Part shown: one piece after another, positions 26,870 to 35,718 of the stretch | Layout: each line of letters opens with the position of its first letter | Position numbering within the stretch: the stretch's first letter is position 1 | DNA from: Sphingomonas sp. 8AM | GTDB lineage: Bacteria; Pseudomonadota; Alphaproteobacteria; Sphingomonadales; Sphingomonadaceae | Assembly (NCBI RefSeq): GCF_902506455.1 | Contig: NZ_LR733844.1 | Location: 889,268-953,267, forward strand | Length of the DNA stretch: 64,000 bases | Direction of reading: 5' to 3' | Made by a program: the position numbers and the translations under genes | The notes under the pieces: model-generated | What the model was told of the DNA's origin: nothing | Database searches by the model: none | The model's input: the letters and a program-made list of their open reading frames with translations, nothing else

Positions 26870-27139
26870 ATCCGGCCTGTAACGAGGCAGCCCGTCGGGC
26901 TCAATCGCTTCGTGACTCGCAAAGGGCGGAGCGACGGAACGTGGCAACAATGCGACCGATCCGCGGCGCTTGCCGGTCATTGCTTGAAAAGATGCGCAAA
27001 ACGATTCGCAGCGCGACGTAAGATGGTCTATAGCGGGCGTTGAGGCGCAGTAGGTCCTGTGCCCAGGGGAGCCGCGTTCGCCGTCCTGCGCGTGGCCCTG
27101 ATGAGAGTTATCGGGCGGACCGGGAAGACGAACAGGGTT

Positions 27140-27988
27140 ATGGGTTACGACAAGGGCGGCCGCGGGCAGCGCGGCGGGCGTGGGCGCGACAAGCGCGATG
27201 GTTTCGGCGGCGGCAGTGACGATTTCGGCGGCGGCGGCGGTGGTTTCGGTGGCGGCGGCTTCGGCGGCGGCTTCGAAGATCGTGGCGGCGGCGGTTTCGG
27301 CGGCGGTCGTAGCTTCGGCGGTGGTGGCGGCGGCTTCGGCGGCGGCGGCGGCGGTGGTTTCCGCGGCGGCGGCGGTGGCGGCTTCGGCGGTGGCGGCGGC
27401 GGTGGTCGCGGCTTCGGTGGCGGCGGTGGCGGCATGCCCCCGCAGGTCGTCGGCGAGGGCACCGGCGTGGTCAAGTTCTTCAACGCGCAGAAGGGCTTCG
27501 GCTTCGTCGTCCGTGATGACGGCGGCGAGGACGTGTTCGTGCACATCTCGGCGGTCGAGCAGGCGGGCCTGGCGGGCCTCGCCGAGGGCCAGCCGCTCGG
27601 CTTCACGCTCGTCGACCGCGGCGGCCGTGTCTCGGCGACCGATCTGAAGATCGACGGCGAGCCGATGGCGGTCACCGATCGTGCGCCTCCGCGTGAGGGC
27701 GGCTTCGGCGACCGTGGTGCCGATCGCGGTCCGCGTGCGGGCGCCGGTGGTGCTCCCCAGCGTCAGCTGACCGGTGAGAAGGCGACGGGTACCGTCAAGT
27801 TCTTTAACGCGATGAAGGGCTTCGGCTTCATTCAGCGCGACGATGGCCAGCCGGATGCGTTCGTGCACATCTCGGCCGTCGAGCGTGCCGGCATGCCGAC
27901 CCTCAACGAGGGCGATCGCCTGAGCTTCGAGATCGAGGTTGATCGTCGCGGCAAGTATGCGGCCGTGAACCTCGAGTCGGGCAGCTAA
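27140..27988 (+). CDS. Glycine-rich protein with two cold-shock domains
   Basis: The 282-residue protein starts with a basic MGYDKGGRGQ stretch and a glycine-rich tract (27200-27435) made of FGGG and GGGF units. Two cold-shock domains follow: the first from about 112 to 180, the second from about 215 to 280. Each carries the RNA-binding KFFNxxKGFGF and VFVHISAVE-type motifs (the second has AFVHISAVER). Double-domain CspA-like proteins are typical of alphaproteobacteria and act as RNA chaperones or anti-terminators. The start ATG at 27140 follows the family; ATGs at 27101 and before would add 13 or more residues. A terminator follows at 28015. Confidence 0.88.
   Translation: MGYDKGGRGQRGGRGRDKRDGFGGGSDDFGGGGGGFGGGGFGGGFEDRGGGGFGGGRSFGGGGGGFGGGGGGGFRGGGGGGFGGGGGGGRGFGGGGGGMPPQVVGEGTGVVKFFNAQKGFGFVVRDDGGEDVFVHISAVEQAGLAGLAEGQPLGFTLVDRGGRVSATDLKIDGEPMAVTDRAPPREGGFGDRGADRGPRAGAGGAPQRQLTGEKATGTVKFFNAMKGFGFIQRDDGQPDAFVHISAVERAGMPTLNEGDRLSFEIEVDRRGKYAAVNLESGS
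27200..27435 (+). repeat. Low-complexity glycine tract DNA
   Basis: Repeats of GGCGGC and TTCGGCGGC encode the FGGG units of the cold-shock protein. The tract is prone to slippage, so the number of units may differ between strains. Confidence 0.8.
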
Positions 27989-28014
27989 GCAGACCGGTTC
28001 TTGCGAACGAACGG

Positions 28015-28053
28015 CGGCCCGTCCGACTAACGTCGGGCGGGCCGTTGTCGTTT
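28015..28053 (+). terminator. Terminator of the cold-shock gene
   Basis: CGGCCCGTCCGAC (28015-28027) pairs with GTCGGGCGGGCCG (28032-28044), with one G:T pair, around TAAC. It is followed by TTGTCGTTT. It lies 27 bases after the stop codon. Confidence 0.65.
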
Positions 28054-28242
28054 GGCCTGCTGATGCCGCCGCCTCGACTTGATCCGGCGGCTCGCCTTAT
28101 GTTGACGAAACCGGCCACGGGTCAGGCGTTGGCTGACAGGTGGTCGTCGCACCCGCCTCTGTCCCTCCGCCCGCCATCCTGCTATTCGCGCGCTCCACAT
28201 CGTCGCGGGATCGCGGCGCTTGCCCGAACCGCTGGAACCCGC

Positions 28243-29769
28243 ATGACGTCTCCCCGCCGTACCTTTGCGATCATCTCCCACCCGGACGCGGGCAAGACGA
28301 CGCTGACCGAAAAGCTGCTGTATTTCGGCGGTGCCATCCATCTCGCAGGGGAGGTCAAGGCACGCGGGCAGAACCGGCGTGCGCGCTCGGACTGGATGAA
28401 AATCGAGCAGCAGCGCGGCATCTCGGTCACTTCCAGCGTGATGACCTTTGAAAGCGGCGGCATCACTTTCAACCTCCTCGACACGCCGGGGCACGAGGAT
28501 TTCAGCGAGGATACCTATCGCACGCTGACCGCGGTCGACTCGGCGATCATGGTCATCGACGCGGCGCGCGGCATCGAGGCGCAGACGCGCAAGCTGTTCG
28601 AGGTCTGCCGGCTGCGCTCGGTGCCGATCATCACCTTCGTCAACAAGGTCGATCGCGAGGGGCGCCCGACATTCGAGTTGCTCGACGAGATCGCCGACAT
28701 GCTGGCGCTCGACGTCTGCCCGATGACGTGGCCGGTAGGGATGGGTGGTACATTCGAGGGCATTCTCAACCTGTCGACCAACCACATCGCACGCCCGGAA
28801 GGCGACAGCCGCCTGTTTCAGGGCAAGACCGAGGAGGCGCCGATGCTGCCCGAGGCGATCGCCGAGGAGATCGAGCTGGCGCAGGCCGGCTACGCCGCTT
28901 TCGACGCCGAGGCGTATCGCAACGGCGACCTCACGCCGGTTTATTTCGGCTCGGCACTCAAGGATTTCGGCCCGGCCGACCTGATCGCGGCGCTCAGTGA
29001 GTACGCGCCGTCGCCGCGTCCGCAGCCTGCCGAGCCCGCACCGGTGGCGCCGGACGAGAAGGAAGTCACCGGCTTCGTCTTCAAGGTGCAGGCGAACATG
29101 GACCCGCAGCACCGCGACCGGATCGCATTCATGCGGCTGTGCTCGGGCACTTTCAAGCGCGGCATGAAGCTCACGCCGACGGGGCATGGCAAGCCAATCG
29201 CGGTCCATTCGCCGATCCTGTTCTTCGCGCAGAATCGCGAGGTCGCCGACGAGGCGTATCCGGGCGACATCATCGGCATCCCCAACCATGGTACGCTGCG
29301 CGTCGGCGACACGTTGAGCGAGAAGGCCGATGTGCGCTTCACCGGGCTGCCGAACTTCGCGCCCGAAATCCTGCGCCGCGTCGCGCTCAAGGATCCGACC
29401 AAGACCAAACAGCTGCGCAAGGCGCTCGATGACATGGCCGAGGAGGGCGTGACGCAGGTCTTCTATCCCGAGATCGGCAGCAACTGGATTATCGGTGTCG
29501 TCGGGCAGCTCCAGCTCGACGTGCTGCTCAGCCGGCTCGATGCGGAGTATAAGGTCGCCGCGGGGCTGGAGCCGGCGCCGTTCGACACCGCGCGCTGGAT
29601 CTCGGCGGAGGATCCCGCCGAGCTGAAAAACTTCACCGACCTGAACCGCGCGGCGATGGCCAAGGATCGCGACGGCAATCCGGTCTTCCTCGCCAAGAGC
29701 GCGTGGGAGGTCGGCTATGTGCAGGACCGTTATCCGAAGGTGAAATTCGCGGCGACGCGCGAGCGGTAA
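28243..29769 (+). CDS. prfC: Peptide chain release factor 3
   Basis: The 508-residue GTPase recycles RF1 and RF2 from the ribosome. It shows G1 SHPDAGKTT near residues 12-20, G3 DTPGHEDF and G4 NKVD, then the RF3 C-terminal domains. The ATG was chosen to match the family's MSxPRRTFAIISHP beginning; 66 more residues upstream are not conserved. It lies 254 bases after the cold-shock gene, and the region between is otherwise empty except for the terminator. Confidence 0.95.
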   Translation: MTSPRRTFAIISHPDAGKTTLTEKLLYFGGAIHLAGEVKARGQNRRARSDWMKIEQQRGISVTSSVMTFESGGITFNLLDTPGHEDFSEDTYRTLTAVDSAIMVIDAARGIEAQTRKLFEVCRLRSVPIITFVNKVDREGRPTFELLDEIADMLALDVCPMTWPVGMGGTFEGILNLSTNHIARPEGDSRLFQGKTEEAPMLPEAIAEEIELAQAGYAAFDAEAYRNGDLTPVYFGSALKDFGPADLIAALSEYAPSPRPQPAEPAPVAPDEKEVTGFVFKVQANMDPQHRDRIAFMRLCSGTFKRGMKLTPTGHGKPIAVHSPILFFAQNREVADEAYPGDIIGIPNHGTLRVGDTLSEKADVRFTGLPNFAPEILRRVALKDPTKTKQLRKALDDMAEEGVTQVFYPEIGSNWIIGVVGQLQLDVLLSRLDAEYKVAAGLEPAPFDTARWISAEDPAELKNFTDLNRAAMAKDRDGNPVFLAKSAWEVGYVQDRYPKVKFAATRER

Positions 29770-29798
29770 CGGCGTTGTTCAGCGCGCCGCGGTTCTAC

Positions 29799-29864
29799 CG
29801 TTCGTGCTGAGCCTGTCGAAGCACGTGCGCCGGGGCACGCCCTTCAACAAGCTCGGGGCGAACG
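29799..29864. repeat. Inverted repeat, family E
   Basis: CGTTCGTGCTGAGCCTGTCG near 29799 pairs with the inverse region CAACAAGCTCGGGGCGAACG ending at 29864, with mismatches. It fills the gap between the convergent prfC and mgtE genes. The resemblance to other sphingomonad repeats is from memory. Confidence 0.6.
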
Positions 29865-29885
29865 ATGCGTCGGCCGCACCTTGGG

Positions 29886-31298
29886 TTACCCGCCCAGGCC
29901 CCACATCGCCGCCAGCCCGAGGAAGGTGAAGAACCCCAGCGAATCGGTGCAGGTCGTCACGAACACCGATGAGGCCACCGCCGGATCGACGTCGAAGCGG
30001 TCGAGCGTCACCGGCACCAGCACGCCCGCCAGCCCGGCGACGATATTGTTGATGAACAGCGCCAGCCCGAACACCAGCGCCAACGCCGGATTGCCGAACC
30101 ACAGATACGAGCCCGCGCCGACGAGCAGCCCGAGCCCGACGCCGTTGCTGCCGGCGATCCGCAGTTCGCGGACGATCATCCGCATCGTGTTCGAGCCGGT
30201 CAGCTGGTTGGTGGCGAGCGCGCGGACGACGACGGCGAGCGTCTGCGTGCCCGCGTTTCCGCCCATCCCGCTGACGATCCCCATCAATTGCGCAAGGACC
30301 GCAAAGCGCGCGATCCGTTCGTCGAAGAGCCCGACCACCGTCGCGGCGATCATCGCCGTCGGCAGGTTGATGAGCAGCCACGTCAGCCGCGTCCGGACGG
30401 TCAGGCGGATCGGCTCGTTGATGTCGCCTTCGCCCGCGCCCGACAGCCGCAGCGCGTCCTCGCCCGCTTCTTGCTGGATGATGTGGACCACGTCGTCGAC
30501 CGTGATCATCCCGACCAGCCGCCCCGAGCCATCGACGACCGCGGCGGAGATCAGCGCATATTTCTGGAAGCGCAGCGCGACCTCTTCCTGGTCCATATCG
30601 ACCGGGATCAAAGTCTGCTCGCGCTGCATGACGTCGGCGATCGCGATACTGCGCGGGGTGCGCAGGATCCAGCTCAGCGAACAGGTGCCGACCGGTTCGT
30701 GCGTCGGATCGACGACGAAGATTTCCCAGAAATCGGTGGTCAGCGTCTCGTCGGCGCGAAGATAGTCGAGCACGTCGCCGACCGTCCAATGTTCGGGCAC
30801 CGCGACCAGATCGCGCTGCATGAGGCGGCCGGCCGATTCCTCCGGATAGGACAGCGCCTCCTCGATCGCGGCGCGATCGTCGGGCTCCATCGCACGCAGG
30901 ACCTCGCGCTGGTCCTCCGGCTCCATGTCCTCGATGATCGCGACCGCGTCGTCGGTATCGAGTTCGCTCGCGATGTCCGCGACCTGTCGCGCGTCGAGTG
31001 CGTCGATCAGCGCCTCGCGGACGTAGTCGTTCATCTCCGCGAACACGTCGGCGTCGAGCAGGTCGCTGACCGCCGCGGCGAGATCGCGGCGGCAGTCCTC
31101 GGGGGTCAGCTCGAACAGATCGGCGATGTCGGCGGGGTGGAGCGGCTCGACCAGCGCGTGCGCCTCGGCGACGTCGCCGGCTTCGACCGCGTCGAGTACC
31201 GCGCGGACGAACTCGGGCTTCAGCCGGTCGTCCTCGTCGAGCCGCTCCTCGCGATCGTCCTGATCCTCGTACGCGTCGCGCAGCTCGGTCTCGCTCAT
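29886..31298 (-). CDS. mgtE: Magnesium transporter MgtE
   Basis: The 470-residue protein has the cytoplasmic N-domain of alpha-helical repeats (about 25-130), a pair of CBS domains (about 140-265) and five membrane helices (about 290-470). The pore helix region has GNAGTQTLAV, which matches the MgtE selectivity filter. It lets Mg2+ in when the cell level is low; the N and CBS domains close the gate when Mg2+ binds. The Met at 31298 was chosen because GGGAGCC precedes it. It is divergent from the cyclophilin gene. Confidence 0.93.
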   Translation of the reverse strand: MSETELRDAYEDQDDREERLDEDDRLKPEFVRAVLDAVEAGDVAEAHALVEPLHPADIADLFELTPEDCRRDLAAAVSDLLDADVFAEMNDYVREALIDALDARQVADIASELDTDDAVAIIEDMEPEDQREVLRAMEPDDRAAIEEALSYPEESAGRLMQRDLVAVPEHWTVGDVLDYLRADETLTTDFWEIFVVDPTHEPVGTCSLSWILRTPRSIAIADVMQREQTLIPVDMDQEEVALRFQKYALISAAVVDGSGRLVGMITVDDVVHIIQQEAGEDALRLSGAGEGDINEPIRLTVRTRLTWLLINLPTAMIAATVVGLFDERIARFAVLAQLMGIVSGMGGNAGTQTLAVVVRALATNQLTGSNTMRMIVRELRIAGSNGVGLGLLVGAGSYLWFGNPALALVFGLALFINNIVAGLAGVLVPVTLDRFDVDPAVASSVFVTTCTDSLGFFTFLGLAAMWGLGG

Positions 31299-31414
31299 CT
31301 GCCGGCTCCCTCGTTCGCGTCGGACAGAAGGGCACCTAGCGCGGGTGTCGCGCATTTGCCAGCCGGGCGCGGGACCGATAGGGGCGCGCACATACGGCAA
31401 GAAAGGAACTGCCT

Positions 31415-31870
31415 GTGACCGATACCTATTCCACGCTGACCCTGACGCTGGACGGCGGCGACGTGACGATCAAGCTGCGCCCCGACCTCGCCCCCGAGCA
31501 TGTCGCGCGCATCGCCGAGCTGGCCAACGAGGGCTTTTACGACGGCGTGGTGTTCCACCGCGTGATCCCGGGCTTCATGGCGCAGGGCGGCGATCCGACC
31601 GGCACCGGGATGCACGGGTCGGAGAAGCCGAACCTTAAGCAGGAATTCTCCAAGGAGCCGCATGTGCGCGGCACCTGCTCGATGGCGCGGACGATGGACC
31701 CGAATTCGGCAAATTCGCAGTTTTTCATCTGCTTCGACGATGCCCGCTTCCTCGACGGGCAGTACACCGTGTGGGGGCAGGTGACGGAGGGCATGGAGCT
31801 GATCGACGCGCTGCCGAAGGGCGAGCCGCCCGCGAACCCGGGCAAGATCGTGTCGGCGAAGGCCGCTTGA
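31415..31870 (+). CDS. Cyclophilin-type peptidyl-prolyl isomerase
   Basis: The 151-residue protein has the catalytic Arg and Phe in VVFHRVIPGFMAQGGDP, the Gln-Phe-Phe motif in NSQFFICF, and the final His-free WGQVTEGMEL stretch typical of small cyclophilins. There is no signal peptide, so it should act in the cytoplasm. It speeds proline isomerisation during folding. Confidence 0.93.
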   Translation: MTDTYSTLTLTLDGGDVTIKLRPDLAPEHVARIAELANEGFYDGVVFHRVIPGFMAQGGDPTGTGMHGSEKPNLKQEFSKEPHVRGTCSMARTMDPNSANSQFFICFDDARFLDGQYTVWGQVTEGMELIDALPKGEPPANPGKIVSAKAA

Positions 31871-31895
31871 TTTATTGAGCAATCGCCCCCTCGTT

Positions 31896-31978
31896 CGTCG
31901 CCCCGGACTTGATCCGGGGCCCCGCTTCTTGGGTAACGTCGGGAAAAGCGGGATCCCGGATCAAGTCCGGGATGACGA
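31896..31978. repeat. Inverted repeat, family B copy 1
   Basis: CGTCGCCCCGGACTTGATCC starts the left arm and GGATCAAGTCCGGGATGACG ends the right arm. CCCGCTTCTT and AAGCGGG lie inside. It follows the cyclophilin gene. The other full copy is at 48211; single arms are at 37859, 40664 and 49691. Confidence 0.85.
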
Positions 31979-32029
31979 AAGAAGGCGGGTGCCCGTTGAA
32001 CGTCGATCGGCCGACGTATCTCGGGCGCT

Positions 32030-32083
32030 AGCAACTCTTGCGAGAACCCGCGCGTCGGGATTCCTGCTTGCGCGGGAATGACG
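32030..32083. repeat. Single arm of family C
   Basis: GGGATTCCTGCTTGCGCGGG leading to AATGACGG matches the right arm of the family C elements, and GCAACTCTTGCGAGAACCCG lies where their central part lies. The left arm is missing or replaced by family B copy 1 just upstream. It sits at the end of the LysR gene. Confidence 0.6.
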
Positions 32084-32090
32084 GAGGCGG

Positions 32091-33020
32091 TTATCCCTCG
32101 CGCAACGTGCGGATCAGCCAGTCGCGGAAAATCTTAACCGGCTTGGTCTGCAACGCGCGCGGACGGCACGCGAACCAGTAGCTGTACGGGCTGGTCACAT
32201 CGATATCGAACAGCCGCACCAGCCGCGGGTCGTTGGCGTCCTGGAAGTGGTTCTCGTGCATGAACGCGACGCCGAGCCCCTGCGCCGCGGCCTCCAGAAT
32301 CAGTACGCCGGTATCGAAATAGTCGATCGCGACCGGCTCCATCCCGGGATAGCCCGCCGCCTGGCTCCACGCCGCGAAGGTGTCGGGCATGTCGCGGTGG
32401 AGCAGTACACTATGCTCGCGCATCTGTTCGGGTGACCGCAGTGGATGTTGCCCGTCGAGCAACGCGCGCGCACCGATCGGGTACACCATGTTGCGGTCGA
32501 GCCGCTCAGAATAGAGCATCGGATCGATATCGCGCGCGACGACGATCACCGCGTCGAGCCCCTCGCCGAGTCGCGCCAGCGCGTTGCCGCCGGTATCGAT
32601 ATCGAGGTGAAGCTCGGGATGCGCGGCGCGGAGCTCGCCCAGCCGCGGGAACAGCCGCTGCGACGCATAGAGCGGCAGCACGCCGAGCCGCAGCCGCAGC
32701 ACGTCATTACCACTGGTCATCCCCTCGATCGCGTCGGACATCCCGTCGAGCGCAGGGGCGATCGCGGCCAGCAGCCGTTCGCCATCGCCATTGGGCACCA
32801 TCGCCTGATGGCGACGATCGAACAGCGGCCGCGAGATGAATCGCTCCAGCGTCTGGATGCGACGGCTAAGTGCCGGAGGCGACAGCGCAAGCTCCTGCGC
32901 CGCGGCCTTGATCGAGCCGAGTCGCGCGACGGCCACGAAGGCCTCGATCGCAGTGAGGGGCGGAAGCCGGCGCATGGCGGGATCGGAAGATGGTCCAGAA
33001 TGGCTGTTGCGCTGCATCAT
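32091..33020 (-). CDS. LysR family transcriptional regulator
   Basis: The protein (309 residues from this start) has the LysR winged helix at its N-terminus: LTAIEAFVAVARLGSIKAAA, the recognition helix SPPALSRRIQTLE and FISRPLFDRR. The rest is the periplasmic-binding-like sensor domain. The RRLPPLTAIEAF beginning resembles GcvA/AmpR-type regulators. The start is uncertain: ATGs at 33020, 33017 and 32975 all lack a good ribosome-binding site. No clear target gene is adjacent; a candidate small RNA and the CDC48 gene lie divergently. Confidence 0.88.
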   Translation of the reverse strand: MMQRNSHSGPSSDPAMRRLPPLTAIEAFVAVARLGSIKAAAQELALSPPALSRRIQTLERFISRPLFDRRHQAMVPNGDGERLLAAIAPALDGMSDAIEGMTSGNDVLRLRLGVLPLYASQRLFPRLGELRAAHPELHLDIDTGGNALARLGEGLDAVIVVARDIDPMLYSERLDRNMVYPIGARALLDGQHPLRSPEQMREHSVLLHRDMPDTFAAWSQAAGYPGMEPVAIDYFDTGVLILEAAAQGLGVAFMHENHFQDANDPRLVRLFDIDVTSPYSYWFACRPRALQTKPVKIFRDWLIRTLREG

Positions 33021-33121
33021 GCAATATCCGGCCACTCGCGCAACAACAATCGCCCGCTGAGTTGCAAAAAATGCAAGCGTGCCGCTACCTTTTCGCACTT
33101 GCGAAGGCGTATACCGCGGCG

Positions 33122-33196
33122 CACATAGGACAGGCCTTTCAGGCATCCTCTCCTAAAAACTTCGAACGGCCGGCCCCTTGGGGCTGGCCTTTTTTT
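33122..33196 (+). ncRNA. Candidate small regulatory RNA
   Basis: In the 280-base gap between LysR and CDC48 there is a TATACC -10-like box at 33110-33115 and a strong terminator at 33168-33196. The predicted transcript is about 75 nt. It has a GCCT/AGGC hairpin, then an unpaired CATCCTCTCCTAAAA stretch, whose CCTCTCC is complementary to ribosome-binding sites, then the terminator stem. The layout recalls, from memory, the alphaproteobacterial alpha-r8/MmgR type (Rfam 'suhB'). I see no convincing -35 box. Confidence 0.6.
33168..33196 (+). terminator. Strong rho-independent terminator before CDC48
   Basis: GGCCGGCCCC (33168-33177) pairs with GGGGCTGGCC (33180-33189), with one G:T pair, around a two-base loop, followed by seven T. 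No plus-strand protein gene lies upstream, so it must end a short RNA or act as an attenuator for the CDC48 gene. Confidence 0.9.
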
Positions 33197-33299
33197 CGTC
33201 TGCGAGTGTTTCGTCTGCGGGGGGCGGGTCGCCGGCTCGCAATGCGAAACTGCCGCCCTATCTTCTGCGCTCGGCCAATGGCCGCGCGAAAGGAACGAC

Positions 33300-35594
33300 A
33301 TGGCGGAAGCCGACGAAAAACTGGTGAAGTTGCAGGTCGCAAACGCGCGGCCCGAGGATAGCGGGCGCGGTGTCGCGCACCTGCCGCGCGCGGTGTTCGC
33401 GGCGCTGGGGATCACCGACGGTGACGTCGTCGAGATCGTCGGCAAGAAGACCACGCCCGCCCGCGCGATCGGCCCGTATGCCGAGGACGAGGGGCTGGAA
33501 CTGGTCCGCATCGACGGGCTTCAGCGCGCCAATGCCGGGGTCGGCTCGGGCGATTTCGTCGAGGTGCGCCGCGCCGAATCAAAGGCCGCGACGCGCGTGG
33601 TGTTCGCACCGGCGCAGCAGAACCTTCGGCTGCAGGGCTCGACCAACGCGCTGAAGCGCACTTTCTTCGGGCGGCCGCTGTGCGCGGGCGACATCGTCGC
33701 GACCGCCGGTCACCAGCGAGTCCAGAACATGCCGCCGGGGATGGAGCGCTACGTCAACGCGCCGGCCTATGCCTTGCAGGAGATCCGGCTGCTGGTCGTC
33801 TCGGCGAGCCCGAAGGGTGTCGTCCATATCGACGAAACCACCGAGATCGAGCTGCGCCCCGAATATGAGGAGCCGCAGGCCGCGCGGCGCGCCGACGTCA
33901 CCTATGACGATATCGGCGGCATGGGGCAGACGATCGACCAGCTTCGCGAGATGGTCGAATTGCCGCTGCGTTATCCCGAACTCTTCCAGCGGCTGGGCGT
34001 CGATCCGCCCAAGGGCGTGTTGCTGCATGGGCCGCCCGGTACCGGCAAGACGCGGCTGGCGCGTGCGGTGGCGAACGAGTCGGACGCGCAATTCTTCCTC
34101 ATCAACGGGCCCGAGATCATGGGCTCGGCCTATGGCGAATCCGAACAGCGGCTGCGGCAGGTGTTCGAGGAAGCCAGCAAGGCCGCGCCGTCGATCGTGT
34201 TCATCGACGAGATCGACTCGATCGCGCCCAAGCGGGGTCAAGTGTCGGGCGAGGCGGAGAAGCGCCTCGTTGCGCAGTTGCTCACCCTCATGGACGGGCT
34301 GGAGGCGCGCGCCAATCTGGTCGTGATCGCAGCGACCAACCGCCCCGAAGCGATCGACGAGGCGTTGCGCCGGCCGGGCCGCTTCGACCGCGAGATCATC
34401 GTCGGCGTCCCCGACGAGCGCGGCCGGCGCGAGATCCTCGGCATCCACACCCGCGGCATGCCGCTCGGCGATGGCGTAGATGTCGATCAGCTGGCGCGCC
34501 AGACGTTCGGCTTCGTCGGCGCCGACGTGGCGGCGCTGACCCGTGAGGCGGCGATCGAGGCGGTGCGGCGGATCATGCCGCGGCTCAACCTCGAGGATCG
34601 CACGGTCCCCGCGGAGGTGCTGGATACGCTGGCGGTGACGCGCGAGGATTTCACCGAGGCGCTGAAGCGCGTCCAGCCGAGCGCGATGCGCGAGGTGATG
34701 GTGCAGGCGCCGACCGTGAAATGGTCCGACGTCGGTGGCCTCGATGACGCGCAGATGCGGCTCAAGGAAGGCGTCGAGTTGCCGCTGAAGGACCCCGATG
34801 CGTTCCGCCGGCTGGGTATCCGCCCGGCGAAGGGCTTCCTGCTCTACGGTCCGCCGGGGACGGGCAAGACCTTGCTCGCCAAGGCGGTGGCGCGCGAGGC
34901 GCAGGCGAACTTCATCGCCACCAAGTCGAGCGATTTGCTCAGCAAATGGTATGGCGAGAGCGAGCAGCAGATCACGCGGCTGTTCCAGCGTGCGCGGCAG
35001 GTCGCGCCGACGGTGATCTTCATCGACGAGCTCGACTCGCTGGTGCCGGCGCGCGGCGGCGGGCTCGGCGAGCCGCAGGTGACCGAGCGCGTGGTCAACA
35101 CGATCCTCGCCGAGATGGACGGGCTGGAGGAACTCCAGTCGGTGGTGGTGATCGGGGCGACCAACCGGCCAAACCTGATCGATCCGGCGTTGTTGCGGCC
35201 GGGGCGGTTCGACGAGCTGGTCTATGTCGGCGTGCCCAATGCCGCGGGGCGGCGGCGGATCCTCGACATCCAGACGCAGAAGATGCCGCTGGCCCCCGAC
35301 GTCGACCTCGACGCGGTGGCGGCGCGGACCGAGCGCTTCACCGGCGCCGATCTCGAAGATGTCGTGCGGCGCGCGGGTCTGATCGCGCTGCGCGAATCGC
35401 TCGACACGCGCGAGGTGCGCCGTGCGCATTTCGAGCGTGCGCTGGAGGAGAGCCGCGCGAGCGTGACCCCCGAGGTGGAGCGCGATTACGAGCAGATGGC
35501 AGCGCGGCTGAAGCAGGACGCGAACGCGATCCAGCCGATCGGCTTCATCGCGCCGGGGCAATTGACCGCGCGGCCGGGCGGCAAGGAGGTTTGA
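33300..35594 (+). CDS. CDC48/VCP-type double AAA+ ATPase
   Basis: The 764-residue protein has an N-terminal double-psi barrel (about 1-185) and two AAA+ domains. The first has GPPGTGKTR near 243 and FIDEIDS; the second has [12 protein letters not shown] near 517 and FIDELDS. Both arginine-finger regions (RRPGRFD, LRPGRFD) are present. This is the archaeal VAT/eukaryotic p97 family, which unfolds proteins with ATP. In bacteria the partner proteins are unknown. It carries its own AAGGAACG ribosome-binding site. Confidence 0.93.
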   Translation: MAEADEKLVKLQVANARPEDSGRGVAHLPRAVFAALGITDGDVVEIVGKKTTPARAIGPYAEDEGLELVRIDGLQRANAGVGSGDFVEVRRAESKAATRVVFAPAQQNLRLQGSTNALKRTFFGRPLCAGDIVATAGHQRVQNMPPGMERYVNAPAYALQEIRLLVVSASPKGVVHIDETTEIELRPEYEEPQAARRADVTYDDIGGMGQTIDQLREMVELPLRYPELFQRLGVDPPKGVLLHGPPGTGKTRLARAVANESDAQFFLINGPEIMGSAYGESEQRLRQVFEEASKAAPSIVFIDEIDSIAPKRGQVSGEAEKRLVAQLLTLMDGLEARANLVVIAATNRPEAIDEALRRPGRFDREIIVGVPDERGRREILGIHTRGMPLGDGVDVDQLARQTFGFVGADVAALTREAAIEAVRRIMPRLNLEDRTVPAEVLDTLAVTREDFTEALKRVQPSAMREVMVQAPTVKWSDVGGLDDAQMRLKEGVELPLKDPDAFRRLGIRPAKGFLLYGPPGTGKTLLAKAVAREAQANFIATKSSDLLSKWYGESEQQITRLFQRARQVAPTVIFIDELDSLVPARGGGLGEPQVTERVVNTILAEMDGLEELQSVVVIGATNRPNLIDPALLRPGRFDELVYVGVPNAAGRRRILDIQTQKMPLAPDVDLDAVAARTERFTGADLEDVVRRAGLIALRESLDTREVRRAHFERALEESRASVTPEVERDYEQMAARLKQDANAIQPIGFIAPGQLTARPGGKEV

Positions 35595-35596
35595 TT

Positions 35597-35711
35597 CGCG
35601 CAGAGACGCAGAGGCGCAGAGGTGTTGCGCCGCAGGCTGACGAACATCCTTCGTAATGGACGGGTAATTTGCCTGCGGCGCTCGCTCTCTGCGTCTCTGC
35701 GTCTCTGCGCG
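35597..35711. repeat. Long imperfect inverted repeat, family F copy 1
   Basis: CGCGCAGAGACGCAGAGGCG at 35597 pairs with the inverse ending TGCGTCTCTGCGTCTCTGCG near 35711. Inner parts (GCGCCGCAGGC and GCCTGCGGCGC) also pair. It fills the gap between the convergent CDC48 and MFS genes. A related nested element is at 48136. Confidence 0.8.
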
Positions 35712-35718
35712 AGAAAAC

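Noticed and set aside
27200..27435. Possible CRISPR or minisatellite array in the GGC-rich tract
   Set aside because: The repeats have no unique spacers and code for glycine in the cold-shock protein.
27145..27675. A proline-rich minus-strand frame over the cold-shock gene
   Set aside because: It is only the reverse reading of the glycine tract.
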